Part shown: in pieces, positions 52,580-61,461 of the stretch
Layout of the letters: the number at the start of each line of letters is the position of its first letter
How positions within the stretch are numbered: the stretch's first letter is position 1
From: Pseudomonas sp. ANT_J12
GTDB lineage: Bacteria; Pseudomonadota; Gammaproteobacteria; Pseudomonadales; Pseudomonadaceae
Assembly: GCF_008370045.1 (NCBI RefSeq)
Contig: NZ_VOBN01000005.1
Span: 310,001 to 374,000 of the forward strand
Reading direction: 5' to 3'
Length of the DNA: 64,000 nt
The notes under the pieces: model-generated
What the model was told of the DNA's origin: nothing
Databases searched by the model: none
The model's input: only the letters and a program-made list of their open reading frames with translations
Made by a program: the position numbers and the translations under genes

Positions 52580-53500
52580 ATGGACCAGCGCCCGCGTATT
52601 CTTTTTCTGATTCCTTACTTCGGCCAATGGCCGTTCTGGATGCCGTTCTTTCTGGAGAGTTGCAGGCGTAACGCCGACATCGACTGGCTGCTGTTCAGTG
52701 ACTGCGGCACGCCTGAAAATCTGCCACCCAATGTCACCGTCGAGGCCATGACCTTCAGTGATTATTGTGCGTTGGTCTCACGGCGCTTGAAGATCGACTT
52801 TGCGCCCACTGCCGCTTACAAGCTGTGCGACATCAAGCCGGCGTTGGGGCATATTCATGTCGACCGCCTGCAAGGCTATGATTTCTGGGCGTTTGGCGAT
52901 ATTGATCTGGTGTATGGTGACCTGCGAAGTTACTTCACCCCGGATCGCTTGGCCGGTTATGACCTGTTTTCCACCCATGAGCGGCGGGTTGCGGGGCATT
53001 TGTGCCTGATGCGCAACACCGCGCGCAAGCGTGAGTTGTTCATGCAGATCAAGGGTTGGCAAAAGCGTTTTACCGACCAGGAGCATCACGCGCTGGACGA
53101 AGGGGCCTTCAGCCGTATCTTCCACTGGCGCAAGAATTTTCCCGAGCCTCTGTTCACCCTGGTGGGCAAGCTCAATCCGTGGCGTCGCCGCAGCGAGTTC
53201 ACCGAGGCCTTCAGCACGCCGGGTGGCTGCATCAAATGGCATGACGGCACGGACGATTTTCCGCGTCACTGGTATTGGCGCGATGGCAGTTTGAGCAATG
53301 ATCGCGATCGCGATGGCGATCGCCGGTTTCCGTACTTCCACTTCGTTTGCTGGAAACGCAACGAGTGGTCACGGTTGACCCCACCCGATCCAGCCGAGGT
53401 CAGGCGCCTCGCCGCCGAACCGGTCTGGGTCATCGATGCGACTGGTTTCCACGGGGAGAGTTATGAGTCAACGGTCAAAGGTTCTGCAACTGCAGCCTGA
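52580..53500 (+). CDS. DUF6625 protein, probable glycosyltransferase
   Basis: A 306-residue protein of the DUF6625 type. The N-terminal RILFLIPYFGQWPFWMPFF and the D-x-D motif in YDFWAFGDIDLVYGDLRSYF suggest a GT-A fold sugar transferase using a metal. It has no signal peptide. The gene lies among core glycosyltransferase genes and overlaps ssg by 38 bases, so it likely adds a core or O-chain sugar. Donor and acceptor are unknown. I do not recall an equivalent between dnpA and ssg in P. aeruginosa PAO1. Confidence 0.75.
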   Translation: MDQRPRILFLIPYFGQWPFWMPFFLESCRRNADIDWLLFSDCGTPENLPPNVTVEAMTFSDYCALVSRRLKIDFAPTAAYKLCDIKPALGHIHVDRLQGYDFWAFGDIDLVYGDLRSYFTPDRLAGYDLFSTHERRVAGHLCLMRNTARKRELFMQIKGWQKRFTDQEHHALDEGAFSRIFHWRKNFPEPLFTLVGKLNPWRRRSEFTEAFSTPGGCIKWHDGTDDFPRHWYWRDGSLSNDRDRDGDRRFPYFHFVCWKRNEWSRLTPPDPAEVRRLAAEPVWVIDATGFHGESYESTVKGSATAA

Positions 53501-54617
53501 CTACAACGTCAAAGCCCATGATTTTGCCGACCTGGCAGAGCAGATCGTCAAGGCGCTGCCAAGCGATCGCTATGAGGTGACTGCCGCGTTCCTGCGCAGC
53601 AAGCCGGGGCCAGGCGAGGCGGTGAGCCGTGCCGACCGTTCGGTGTATTTCGAGTTTTCCGACAAATCCCTCAAGGGCATGCGCCTGCGTGCGATGTGGG
53701 CGTTGTACAAGTTTTGCCGCGCCGAAAAATTCGACGTGGTGATCTGCAACCGTTTCAAACCCGTGAACATGATGCTGACGCTCAACCGTTGGCTGAAAGT
53801 GCCGCTGTGCATCGGCATCTCCCACGGCTTCGGCGAGTACGACCGGTTTTACCGGCGCCGCCAGACCCAGCGCCTGGTGGATCGTCACTGGCGCTTCGTC
53901 GGCGTCTCGCCGGCGGTCAAGCAGTACCTGTTGGATGCCGACTGCGGCTTTACCGACCAGAACACCTACGCCATTACCAACGCCATCGACATCGAGCAGG
54001 CCGAAGGCTTGCAGCACAGCCGCGAGCGCGCCCGCGAGATGCTGGGCATCGATCCGTCGGTGCGACTGATCGGCGCACTGGGCCGTCTGGTGCCGGTCAA
54101 GGGTCACACCTATCTGTTGCAAGCGTTTGCCGCGCTCAAGGACAAATACCCCGACACCCAACTGGCGATCATCGGTGCCGGGCGCGAAGAAGCGAAGCTG
54201 GCGGCGGAGATCGAACGCCTGGGCCTGACCGGCCGGGCGCACCTGCTGGGCTTCAAGGAAATCGCCTTGCAGTACATTCGCGCGTTCGATGTCTGGACCA
54301 TGCCGTCCCTGGCCGAAGGCCTGGGCCTGGCGCTGCTCGAAGGGATGAGCGGGCATCTGCCGGTCATCGCTTCGAACGTGCCGGCGATGCTGCCGCTGAT
54401 CGAGGGCGCCGGTGGTCTGGCGATTACCCCGAAAGATGTGCCAAGTCTGGTCGCGGCGCTGGATAACTACCTCGCCCTGTCGGATGAAGAACTCAAGGCC
54501 AAGGGCGAGCAGGCGTTCCGATATCTGCAGACCGAACACGACATCGAGGTGTTCCGCCAGGAATACCTGAACCTGATCGACTCCGGCCTGGAACAGGCTC
54601 GCAAGGAACCCAAATGA
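53463..54617 (+). CDS. ssg: GT4 glycosyltransferase Ssg-like
   Basis: A 384-residue GT4 enzyme corresponding by order to P. aeruginosa Ssg (PA5001), needed for LPS/exopolysaccharide surface properties and phage adsorption. N-terminal QLQPDYNVKAHDFADLAEQI. Donor-domain GRLVPVKGHTYLLQAFAALK and E-x7-E motif SLAEGLGLALLEGMSGHLPV. ATG 53463 follows GGGGAG (53453-53458) and lies inside the DUF6625 gene. The stop overlaps the next ATG (ATGA). Confidence 0.87.
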   Translation: MSQRSKVLQLQPDYNVKAHDFADLAEQIVKALPSDRYEVTAAFLRSKPGPGEAVSRADRSVYFEFSDKSLKGMRLRAMWALYKFCRAEKFDVVICNRFKPVNMMLTLNRWLKVPLCIGISHGFGEYDRFYRRRQTQRLVDRHWRFVGVSPAVKQYLLDADCGFTDQNTYAITNAIDIEQAEGLQHSRERAREMLGIDPSVRLIGALGRLVPVKGHTYLLQAFAALKDKYPDTQLAIIGAGREEAKLAAEIERLGLTGRAHLLGFKEIALQYIRAFDVWTMPSLAEGLGLALLEGMSGHLPVIASNVPAMLPLIEGAGGLAITPKDVPSLVAALDNYLALSDEELKAKGEQAFRYLQTEHDIEVFRQEYLNLIDSGLEQARKEPK

Positions 54618-55498
54618 ACGACGAGCAACCCATCGTCACGGTCATTATCGCGTCGTACAACCACGCTCCCTACATCGAGGAAAGCATCCTCAGCGTCGTC
54701 AACCAGACCTATCCGAACATCGAATTTCTGGTGGTTGATGATGGTTCAAAAGACGACAGCGTCGAGCGCATCAAGGCGTTGCAGGCGCAGCATGGCTTCG
54801 ACTTTCGCGTCCAGGAGAATCAGGGGCTGACCAACACGCTCAACGGCGCGATCGCCCGCTCCAAGGGCAGCCTGATCGTGCCGTTCGGTTCCGATGACAT
54901 CATGTTGCCGGAACGCATCGCCACGCAGGTGGCGTACATGGACGGCAAGCCCGAGGTCGGCATTTGCGCCGGCAACATCGAGCTGATCGACGCCGACGGC
55001 AATCTGTACCCGGAGAAACGCCAGCGCCGGGATGTACCGTTCCGTCGTCTGGATTTCGATGACATGTTCCTGGAGCGCAAGCCCTATCCACCGGCGCCGA
55101 CCCTGATGATCCGTCGTGAAGCGCTGGACAAGGTGGGCGGGTTCGATACGAACATCCGCCTGGAGGATTTGCTGATCGAACTGAAGGTGACCCGTGCCGG
55201 TTACTTCATCGATGGCCTGAATGTGCTGATGGCGCGCTATCGCAAGCACGCCACCAATTCCTACAAGAACCACCGCTTCATGATCGACAACATCCTGCGG
55301 TCCTACGCGCTGTTCAGCGATCATCCGCTGTACGACGAGGTGCGCTACAAGTTCCTCAGCTCGATGTTCCTGAAAACCGCCAACCGCGACCGCAAACTGG
55401 CGCGGGAGCTGCTGTCGCAGATCCCGTTCAAGGCCTGGAACAAGAAGACCTGGCGTGGTCTGGGGCGACTGTTCTTTTCGCCGCTGGAAAAGGACTGA
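54614..55498 (+). CDS. wapR: GT2 glycosyltransferase, WapR-like
   Basis: A 294-residue inverting GT2 enzyme. GT-A fold motifs: VTVIIASYNHAPYIEESILS, VVDDGSKDDSVERI and the metal-binding FGSDDIMLPERIATQ. By position it matches P. aeruginosa WapR, the alpha-1,3-rhamnosyltransferase that makes the core glycoform able to receive O-antigen. Overlaps ssg by four bases. Converges on the acyltransferase gene, with 25 bases between the stops. Confidence 0.83.
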   Translation: MNDEQPIVTVIIASYNHAPYIEESILSVVNQTYPNIEFLVVDDGSKDDSVERIKALQAQHGFDFRVQENQGLTNTLNGAIARSKGSLIVPFGSDDIMLPERIATQVAYMDGKPEVGICAGNIELIDADGNLYPEKRQRRDVPFRRLDFDDMFLERKPYPPAPTLMIRREALDKVGGFDTNIRLEDLLIELKVTRAGYFIDGLNVLMARYRKHATNSYKNHRFMIDNILRSYALFSDHPLYDEVRYKFLSSMFLKTANRDRKLARELLSQIPFKAWNKKTWRGLGRLFFSPLEKD

Positions 55499-55523
55499 AT
55501 CCGCTGAGGAAGATCGCTCGATG

Positions 55524-56738
55524 TTATCGAGCGAACTTTTCTCTCAGGCTCTTTGTCATCCGACCCTGACGCAGCCACTTCAGGACGTGCTTGCCGGCGT
55601 TGATGCCAGGCTTTTCGATGTACAGGAAGGTCGCGCTGCTGATGATGATCAGCAGGCACGCGCACAGCGCCATCATCGGCAGGAAGGTCCAGGTTTCACG
55701 CGTATCGATGGGCAGTATGTGTGGCAGACGCTGCAACATGATCCAGAGCAGGAAACCGTGCAGCAGGTAAGTGCTGTAGCTGATTTCTCCGAGCCAGCGG
55801 ATGCTGCGCGGCTTCAAGGCGCCGAATAGCGTGTGCCCCGACGCCACGATCACGAAAAACACCGACATCAGCAACAGCGGAATCAGGCTGAACGCCCGGT
55901 TGAAAGCGGTAAAGGCAATCGCGAGGGCGAGCAACGCGATAATGCCCGCCAGTCGTGTTTGGCTCCAGGCCACCAGTTGCGGGCGGCGTACCCAGTACGC
56001 GGCACCGATGCCACCGAGGAAGCTGGCCAGGAAGTGCTTCTTGAGCGAATGCTCCCAGCCGACGACCTGGTACAGCGCGTAAATGCCGACCAGGCACAAC
56101 ACCACTTGTAGCCAGTTACCGCGATAGATGAACACCATCGCGGCCAAGGGCAGCGCCAGATAGAAAAACACCTCGTAGCCCAGGGTCCAGGTGACGTTGG
56201 AAATCAGCATGCCGGTCTGGTGGTACTGGTTGATGTCCGGGCGGTCGAAGGTCAGCCAGGCCAGAATCTGCCCGGCGAGCCGGAAGCCGGTCTCCTTCAG
56301 CTCCCAGTTCTGCAGGTGGAAGACGGAGACAAACACCAGCAACATCAGTGGCAGGTACAGCGGGTAGAGGCGAAACAAGCGGGAGACCGCGAAGGCCAGC
56401 CAGTCATGTTCGCGCCCTTGGGTGAGCAGTCGGCTCCAGAACAGAAAACCGGTGATCATGAAAAACAGCGCGACGCTGCCCTGGCCAAGCTGCGAGTAGA
56501 AGTTGCTCGGTGGAAAATCAATCACGCCGGTGCGCAGAAAGATCCAGGTAATGATCGAGTGGTGTACAAAAACCCCAAACGCCAGATAGCCACGCAGGCC
56601 GTCGATGCTGGCAAAGCGACTTTCGCCGGAATGCTGCAGGTGCCGGGCGATTTTCGGAACGGCGCGCAGCAGTAACGCGGCGGTCACGATGGCCACCAGG
56701 TAGGCGCCCAGCGCGATGAAGGGGTTGGTTTCGGTCAT
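55524..56738 (-). CDS. Acyltransferase 3 family (OafA/YrhL-like) membrane protein
   Basis: A 404-residue integral membrane acyltransferase with about ten hydrophobic segments. Family motifs are FASIDGLRGYLAFGVFVHHS (catalytic His in the first block), LFFMITGFLFWSRLL, the R-x10-H-type region SRLFRLYPLYLPLMLL, and SYSTYLLHGFLLWIMLQRL. Such proteins O-acetylate LPS or O-antigen sugars on the periplasmic side. ATG 56738 overlaps the stop of the ligase-kinase gene (TGATG), so the two are co-translated. No equivalent that I recall in PAO1 between wapR and waaL. Confidence 0.88.
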   Translation of the reverse strand: MTETNPFIALGAYLVAIVTAALLLRAVPKIARHLQHSGESRFASIDGLRGYLAFGVFVHHSIITWIFLRTGVIDFPPSNFYSQLGQGSVALFFMITGFLFWSRLLTQGREHDWLAFAVSRLFRLYPLYLPLMLLVFVSVFHLQNWELKETGFRLAGQILAWLTFDRPDINQYHQTGMLISNVTWTLGYEVFFYLALPLAAMVFIYRGNWLQVVLCLVGIYALYQVVGWEHSLKKHFLASFLGGIGAAYWVRRPQLVAWSQTRLAGIIALLALAIAFTAFNRAFSLIPLLLMSVFFVIVASGHTLFGALKPRSIRWLGEISYSTYLLHGFLLWIMLQRLPHILPIDTRETWTFLPMMALCACLLIIISSATFLYIEKPGINAGKHVLKWLRQGRMTKSLREKFAR

Positions 56739-58603
56739 CAATGAGCCTTGGCCGTGTTGCTGGCGGCCAGCACTTGCCTGTGCAGGTTGTCTACGGCGGA
56801 TGTGGATGCGGTGGCGGCGTATCCCTGGAGCAGCGCCTGGAAGTGATCCTCGAACAGCCAGCGCCGATCCTCGTTGTAGCGTTGCATATGGCGCAAATTA
56901 CGCTGACGCAGCGACAGGCTCAATGACGACGGGTAGATGCGCATGTCGGCCAGATCGATCAGGCCGAACTCGCCGTCGCTGAGCACCAGTACATTGCCCA
57001 GGTGCAGGGAGCGGAAGTACACGCCTTGCTCATGCAACTGCGCCATGAACTTGCCGAAACGCTCCACCAGTGCCTGACGCACCGCCGGTGCGGTGATCCC
57101 TTGCAGGACCTGGCGCAGGGTGTTGCCGGGCAGTGGCGAGTAATGCACGGCACTGCTGCCGTCTTCGAGGCGATACAGGCCCAGGGTCTGTGGGGTTGGA
57201 ATGCCCAGGGTCCGCAGTTGCTCGCTGTTGATGGCAAAACGTTCGGAATAAGGGTTGAAACTGCCCGAGGTGTACCAGCGGCGACGGCGGAACAACTTGA
57301 GGAAACTGCCATCGACCAGGCGCAGCACTTTCGGCCCGAGGCCATCCTCTTCGATTACCTGGGCATTGGCAGTCATGTGCTCGAATGCCGTTGGCGTCAG
57401 CCCGTTGACCGGCGTGGCCAGCAGGCGCCTGGCGCGTTGGTTGATGCTCAGTGCGGCGATCAGCGCCAGGGGGATCCACAGCAGGAACCAGTGCTCCTTG
57501 GGACGGGAAATGATGCCGCCGCCCTCGGTCAAACCCGCACCGATGCCGAATATCAGCCAGGTCGACGCGACGATAAACAGTGGCTGCACACGATTGCGCC
57601 AGCTGCTCAGCAGGGCCCAGCCCTGAAAGAACAGCCAGGGCAACAAGCCTAGAATGCCGACGTAATAGAGCACGCCAAGGGCAAAACTATGGGGTTCTTG
57701 CAGGTTGTAGCCGACGCCGGGGTCGAGTGACAGGCTGGCGTTGTAGCCATGGCCGATCCACGGGTGCTCGGCAATTCGCTGCAGCACCAACTGCCAGATT
57801 TCGAGGCGGAAGGAGTCGCCTCGCTCAACGATCATCCGCGAAAACAGCACGCTGACCCCGACTCCACTGACGATCAGGGCGGCGAGCAATACGATCGAGC
57901 GACGATTCCAGCAGATGAAACTCAGCCACAGCGCTGCCAGCGTCAAGGCCACCAGTGGGGTTCTGGAGCCCGTGGCGATGACCGCGGCGAACATGATGGC
58001 CATCGCCGGAAGGCTGAGCCAGAGCATCTGCCGCCGCTTGCAGGTCATGCTCAGGCTTAACCAGTAGGCGCAGAAAAAGCCGAAGATGTGCGAGCTAAGC
58101 AACGGGTTGTCGAACGCACCGCCACCTATCAGACGCATGCCCGGCTGATAGATATGGGCAAACATGAACAGGTTGTAGACCGAGGCAATCAACCCGACCA
58201 GCGCGGCACTGAACAGCAGCGGCTGGATGATTTCGCTGCGATGGCGCACCAGCAGATAGGAACCGGCGAACAGCAACAGCGTATGCAGCGCCGGCTTGAA
58301 CTGGGCGGGGATGCTCTCGTCATCCGCCGGTCCCCAACACAGGCTCAGCAGGGCCCAGGCAGCGAACAGCAATAGCGCGACAAACACCGGCTCACGCACC
58401 AATTCCTTGAGTTCCCGCGGTCGCAGGCACAGGGCAATCAGCGATGGAATGCTAAACAGGCCATAAAACAGCTTATGGTGAAGACTGCGCCCGGGCAGAA
58501 AGAACAGCGCGCACAGGAGCAAAAGATAGCCCAGTGGAAGTATCCACAGGCAGATGAAGTCGAAAACTCGATTGGACGTGCTGTTGAAACCGCTGAGTTG
58601 CAT
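56738..58603 (-). CDS. waaL: O-antigen ligase WaaL fused to a C-terminal kinase-like domain
   Basis: A 621-residue single frame joining two proteins that are separate genes in P. aeruginosa (waaL and PA4998). Residues 1-395 are a polytopic O-antigen ligase (about 11 hydrophobic segments) with SRTPLVAL (Arg214) and the periplasmic EPHSFALGVLYYVG (His305), the type of His/Arg residues needed by WaaL. A linker (about 395-415) leads to a kinase-fold domain (about 415-621). In that domain Lys436 (SFLKLF), Asn537 and Asp550 (LIDLADM) are present, but the HRD-like loop reads YFRSLHLGN with Ser532 in place of the catalytic Asp. There is an internal ATG (57376) but no strong ribosome site. ATG 58603 is divergent from msbA. 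Confidence 0.88.
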   Translation of the reverse strand: MQLSGFNSTSNRVFDFICLWILPLGYLLLLCALFFLPGRSLHHKLFYGLFSIPSLIALCLRPRELKELVREPVFVALLLFAAWALLSLCWGPADDESIPAQFKPALHTLLLFAGSYLLVRHRSEIIQPLLFSAALVGLIASVYNLFMFAHIYQPGMRLIGGGAFDNPLLSSHIFGFFCAYWLSLSMTCKRRQMLWLSLPAMAIMFAAVIATGSRTPLVALTLAALWLSFICWNRRSIVLLAALIVSGVGVSVLFSRMIVERGDSFRLEIWQLVLQRIAEHPWIGHGYNASLSLDPGVGYNLQEPHSFALGVLYYVGILGLLPWLFFQGWALLSSWRNRVQPLFIVASTWLIFGIGAGLTEGGGIISRPKEHWFLLWIPLALIAALSINQRARRLLATPVNGLTPTAFEHMTANAQVIEEDGLGPKVLRLVDGSFLKLFRRRRWYTSGSFNPYSERFAINSEQLRTLGIPTPQTLGLYRLEDGSSAVHYSPLPGNTLRQVLQGITAPAVRQALVERFGKFMAQLHEQGVYFRSLHLGNVLVLSDGEFGLIDLADMRIYPSSLSLSLRQRNLRHMQRYNEDRRWLFEDHFQALLQGYAATASTSAVDNLHRQVLAASNTAKAH

Positions 58604-58759
58604 GCTGAGAGATTCAATCCTGAAGTTGATCGGCCATTTCGGGGTGATGGCTATTTGATGCTGAATGCAGTGCCTAACAATAACAGCCTTTATGCGTTTG
58701 CCAGAACCCTGAAGAAGCTGTGCTAAAGTCAGCGTCCTTTTTATCGACATTCGCGTGAT

Positions 58760-60562
58760 ATGACCGACTCCAGTCTCTCCGCAAGCCCATCGAGCTTGAA
58801 AATCTACTTCCGTCTGCTCGGCTATGTCCGGCCGTATATCAGCCTGTTCCTGATCAGCATTGTAGGCTTTCTGATTTTCGCCTCGACGCAGCCAATGCTC
58901 GGCTACATCCTCAAGTACTTCGTCGATGGCCTGTCCAATCCGGAGGCCGTGCTGTTTCCGACCGTGCCCTACCTGCGCGACCTGCAACTGCTGCAGGCGG
59001 TCCCGTTGCTGATCATCCTGATCGCGGCGTGGCAAGGTTTCGGTTCCTACCTGGGCAACTACTTCCTGGCCAAGGTTTCCCTCGGGCTGGTCCATGACCT
59101 GCGGGTGCAGTTGTTCAACAACCTGCTGGTCCTGCCGAACCGGTATTTCGACAAGCATAACTCGGGTCATCTGATTTCGCGTATCACCTTCAACGTGACC
59201 ATGGTCACCGGGGCGGCCACAGATGCGATCAAGGTCGTAATCCGTGAAGGCATGACGGTGATCTTCCTGTTCTCCTCGCTGCTGTTCATGAACTGGAAGC
59301 TGACGCTGGTGATGATCGCGATCCTGCCGCTGATCGCCGTCATGGTGCGCACCGCGAGCAAGAAATTCCGCAAGCAAAGCAAGAAGATCCAGGCCGCCAT
59401 GGGCGACGTGACCCACGTGTCGTCGGAGACGATCCAGGGCTATCGCGTGGTCCGCAGCTTTGGCGGCGAAGTCTACGAGCAGAAACGCTTCCTGGCCGCC
59501 AGCCAGGGCAACACCGACAAGCAATTGCGCATGACCCGTACCGGCGCGATCTACACGCCGCTGCTGCAACTGGTGATCTACTCCGCCATGGCGGTGCTGA
59601 TGTTCCTGGTGCTGTACCTGCGTGGCGATGCTTCGGCCGGTGACATGATTGCCTACATCACCCTGGCCGGCCTGCTGCCCAAGCCGATCCGCCAGTTGTC
59701 CGAAGTCAGCTCGACCATCCAGAAAGGCGTGGCCGGTGCCGAGAGCATTTTCGAACAGCTGGATGTCGAGCCGGAAATCGATACCGGCACCATTGAGCGC
59801 GATGCGGTCACTGGTCGCCTGGACGTGCGCCACTTGAGCTTCACCTACCCGGACACCGATCGCCAGGTCCTCAACGACATCAGCTTCTCGGTTGAACCGG
59901 GGCAGATGGTGGCGCTGGTAGGGCGCTCGGGCAGCGGCAAGTCGACCCTGGCCAACCTGATCCCGCGCTTCTATCACCACGACAAGGGCGAGATCCTGAT
60001 CGATGGTGTTGAAGTCGAACAATACAAGCTGTTGAACCTGCGCAAGCACATCGCCCAGGTCACCCAGCATGTGACGCTGTTCAGCGACACCGTGGCCAAT
60101 AACATCGCCTACGGCGATCTGGCCGGCGCGCCCCGTGAAGACATCGAGAAAGCGGCGAAAGACGCTTATGCCATGGACTTCATCGCGCAGTTGCCCGAAG
60201 GCCTGGACACTCAGGTCGGCGAGAACGGCGTGTTGCTGTCCGGCGGTCAGCGCCAGCGCCTGGCCATTGCCCGGGCACTGCTCAAGAACGCACCGCTGTT
60301 GATCCTCGACGAAGCCACTTCGGCCCTTGATACCGAATCCGAGCGGCATATCCAGGCAGCACTGGACCAGGTCATGAAAGGCCGGACCACCCTGGTGATC
60401 GCTCACCGTCTGTCGACCATCGAGAAGGCTGACCTGATTCTGGTCATGGACCAGGGCCGGATCGTCGAGCGCGGCACCCATGCCGAGTTGCTTGCACAGA
60501 ACGGCTACTATGCCCGCTTGAACGCCATGGGCCTCGACGCCCCGGCAGAAGACATCGCCTGA
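58760..60562 (+). CDS. msbA: Lipid A-core flippase MsbA
   Basis: A 600-residue ABC half-transporter that flips lipid A-core across the inner membrane using ATP. Six-helix membrane domain (about 1-335). Nucleotide-binding domain with Walker A GRSGSGKSTL, signature LLSGGQRQRLAIARALL, Walker B LLILDEATSALD and the switch His in VIAHRLSTIE. Divergent from waaL across a 156-base gap. Two strong hairpins follow it. Confidence 0.96.
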   Translation: MTDSSLSASPSSLKIYFRLLGYVRPYISLFLISIVGFLIFASTQPMLGYILKYFVDGLSNPEAVLFPTVPYLRDLQLLQAVPLLIILIAAWQGFGSYLGNYFLAKVSLGLVHDLRVQLFNNLLVLPNRYFDKHNSGHLISRITFNVTMVTGAATDAIKVVIREGMTVIFLFSSLLFMNWKLTLVMIAILPLIAVMVRTASKKFRKQSKKIQAAMGDVTHVSSETIQGYRVVRSFGGEVYEQKRFLAASQGNTDKQLRMTRTGAIYTPLLQLVIYSAMAVLMFLVLYLRGDASAGDMIAYITLAGLLPKPIRQLSEVSSTIQKGVAGAESIFEQLDVEPEIDTGTIERDAVTGRLDVRHLSFTYPDTDRQVLNDISFSVEPGQMVALVGRSGSGKSTLANLIPRFYHHDKGEILIDGVEVEQYKLLNLRKHIAQVTQHVTLFSDTVANNIAYGDLAGAPREDIEKAAKDAYAMDFIAQLPEGLDTQVGENGVLLSGGQRQRLAIARALLKNAPLLILDEATSALDTESERHIQAALDQVMKGRTTLVIAHRLSTIEKADLILVMDQGRIVERGTHAELLAQNGYYARLNAMGLDAPAEDIA

Positions 60563-60568
60563 CCTGCG

Positions 60569-60620
60569 CGAGGGTGAGCGTGTCTCACCCTCGTTCACCG
60601 CAAGTGCAAGGCTTGCGGTG
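60569..60620 (+). terminator. Double hairpin after msbA
   Basis: Two perfect stems in a row: CGAGGGTGAG / CTCACCCTCG (60569-60593) and CACCGCAAG / CTTGCGGTG (60596-60620). The T-tracts are weak (ATTTG). They probably end or attenuate msbA transcription, so the downstream sulfotransferase gene likely has its own promoter; none is clear in the 60621-60746 stretch. Confidence 0.6.
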
Positions 60621-60746
60621 ATTTGTATCGGCATGCTTACCCGTCTTGACCAAACCTGAATAAATCTCTGCGCCGCGCTTGTTAAGGTTCCTGAACGAAC
60701 TTCTGACTTTCATCGAGGGGGTCATCCCCGTCGCGCGGGTACTGTC

Positions 60747-61451
60747 ATGTTGCAACGCTATCTCTGGAAACTGTTGCCCAAGCAGCAGCGGGCCTTCCTG
60801 CTGGGACGCCTGTCGGTCGTCGATCGCCAGGTTGTGAACAAGTCGATGTCAGCCAATCTGCAATTCCCCCCGTCCTTCGCCCGGCACGCCTGCCTGTTCA
60901 TCCACGTCCCTAAATGCGCCGGAAGCAGTGTATGTGCCGCGCTATTCGACGACTGGAGCCCCGGGCATTTGCCGTTGTACTGGTACGAAGAGCAATTTCC
61001 CGAGGCGTTTGCCGCCAGTTTCAAGTTCGCCTTCGTTCGCGATCCGCTGGAAAGGGCCTACTCGGCTTACGCATTTCTGCGCGGCAATGAGCTGGGTCGG
61101 CGCGATCACGCTGCGCAGAAACTGGTCAATCAGTACCGCGACTTCGATGACTTCGTGGCGCGTTGGCTGCATCCGGAGACGATTGGCCGACAACTGCATT
61201 TTGCCGCGCAAACGGATTTTCTCACCGATTCCCTGGGGCATCTGGCCTTGGACTTTATCGGCTATCAAGAACATCTGGCGCGGGATTTTGCGCTGGTTTG
61301 CGAGCAGTTGAAGCATCCGGTGGCGCTGCCCCATATCAACAGTTCGCAGCAGCGTCAGCCCAGGCTGGCCCGTGACTTCTGTTCGGTGCGGACCCGTCGC
61401 CTGGTGCGCCGGGTTTATCAGCGCGATTACGAGATGCTCGGCTATGAATGA
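60747..61451 (+). CDS. PAPS-dependent sulfotransferase family protein
   Basis: A 234-residue sulfotransferase (Sulfotransfer_2-like). The 5'-phosphosulfate loop is LFIHVPKCAGSSVCAALF (residues 50-67), with the Lys that binds the sulfate donor. The 3'-phosphate motif is FAFVRDPLERAYSAY (94-108), with Arg98 and Ser106. No signal peptide or membrane segment, so it acts in the cytoplasm or at the membrane's inner face. The ribosome site before ATG 60747 is weak; a GGGG/CCCC hairpin lies just upstream (60717-60730). It overlaps or adjoins an APS kinase gene that can make its donor PAPS, and lies between the LPS genes msbA and hldE. The acceptor is probably a surface glycan or LPS sugar; this is inference. 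Confidence 0.82.
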   Translation: MLQRYLWKLLPKQQRAFLLGRLSVVDRQVVNKSMSANLQFPPSFARHACLFIHVPKCAGSSVCAALFDDWSPGHLPLYWYEEQFPEAFAASFKFAFVRDPLERAYSAYAFLRGNELGRRDHAAQKLVNQYRDFDDFVARWLHPETIGRQLHFAAQTDFLTDSLGHLALDFIGYQEHLARDFALVCEQLKHPVALPHINSSQQRQPRLARDFCSVRTRRLVRRVYQRDYEMLGYE

Positions 61452-61461
61452 GGCCCCGTCG

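Noticed and set aside
58604..60634. N-terminal extension of the ligase-kinase protein by another 677 residues
   Set aside because: The frame stays open through the antisense of msbA, but the WaaL N-terminus begins at 58603 and the upstream part is a shadow of msbA.
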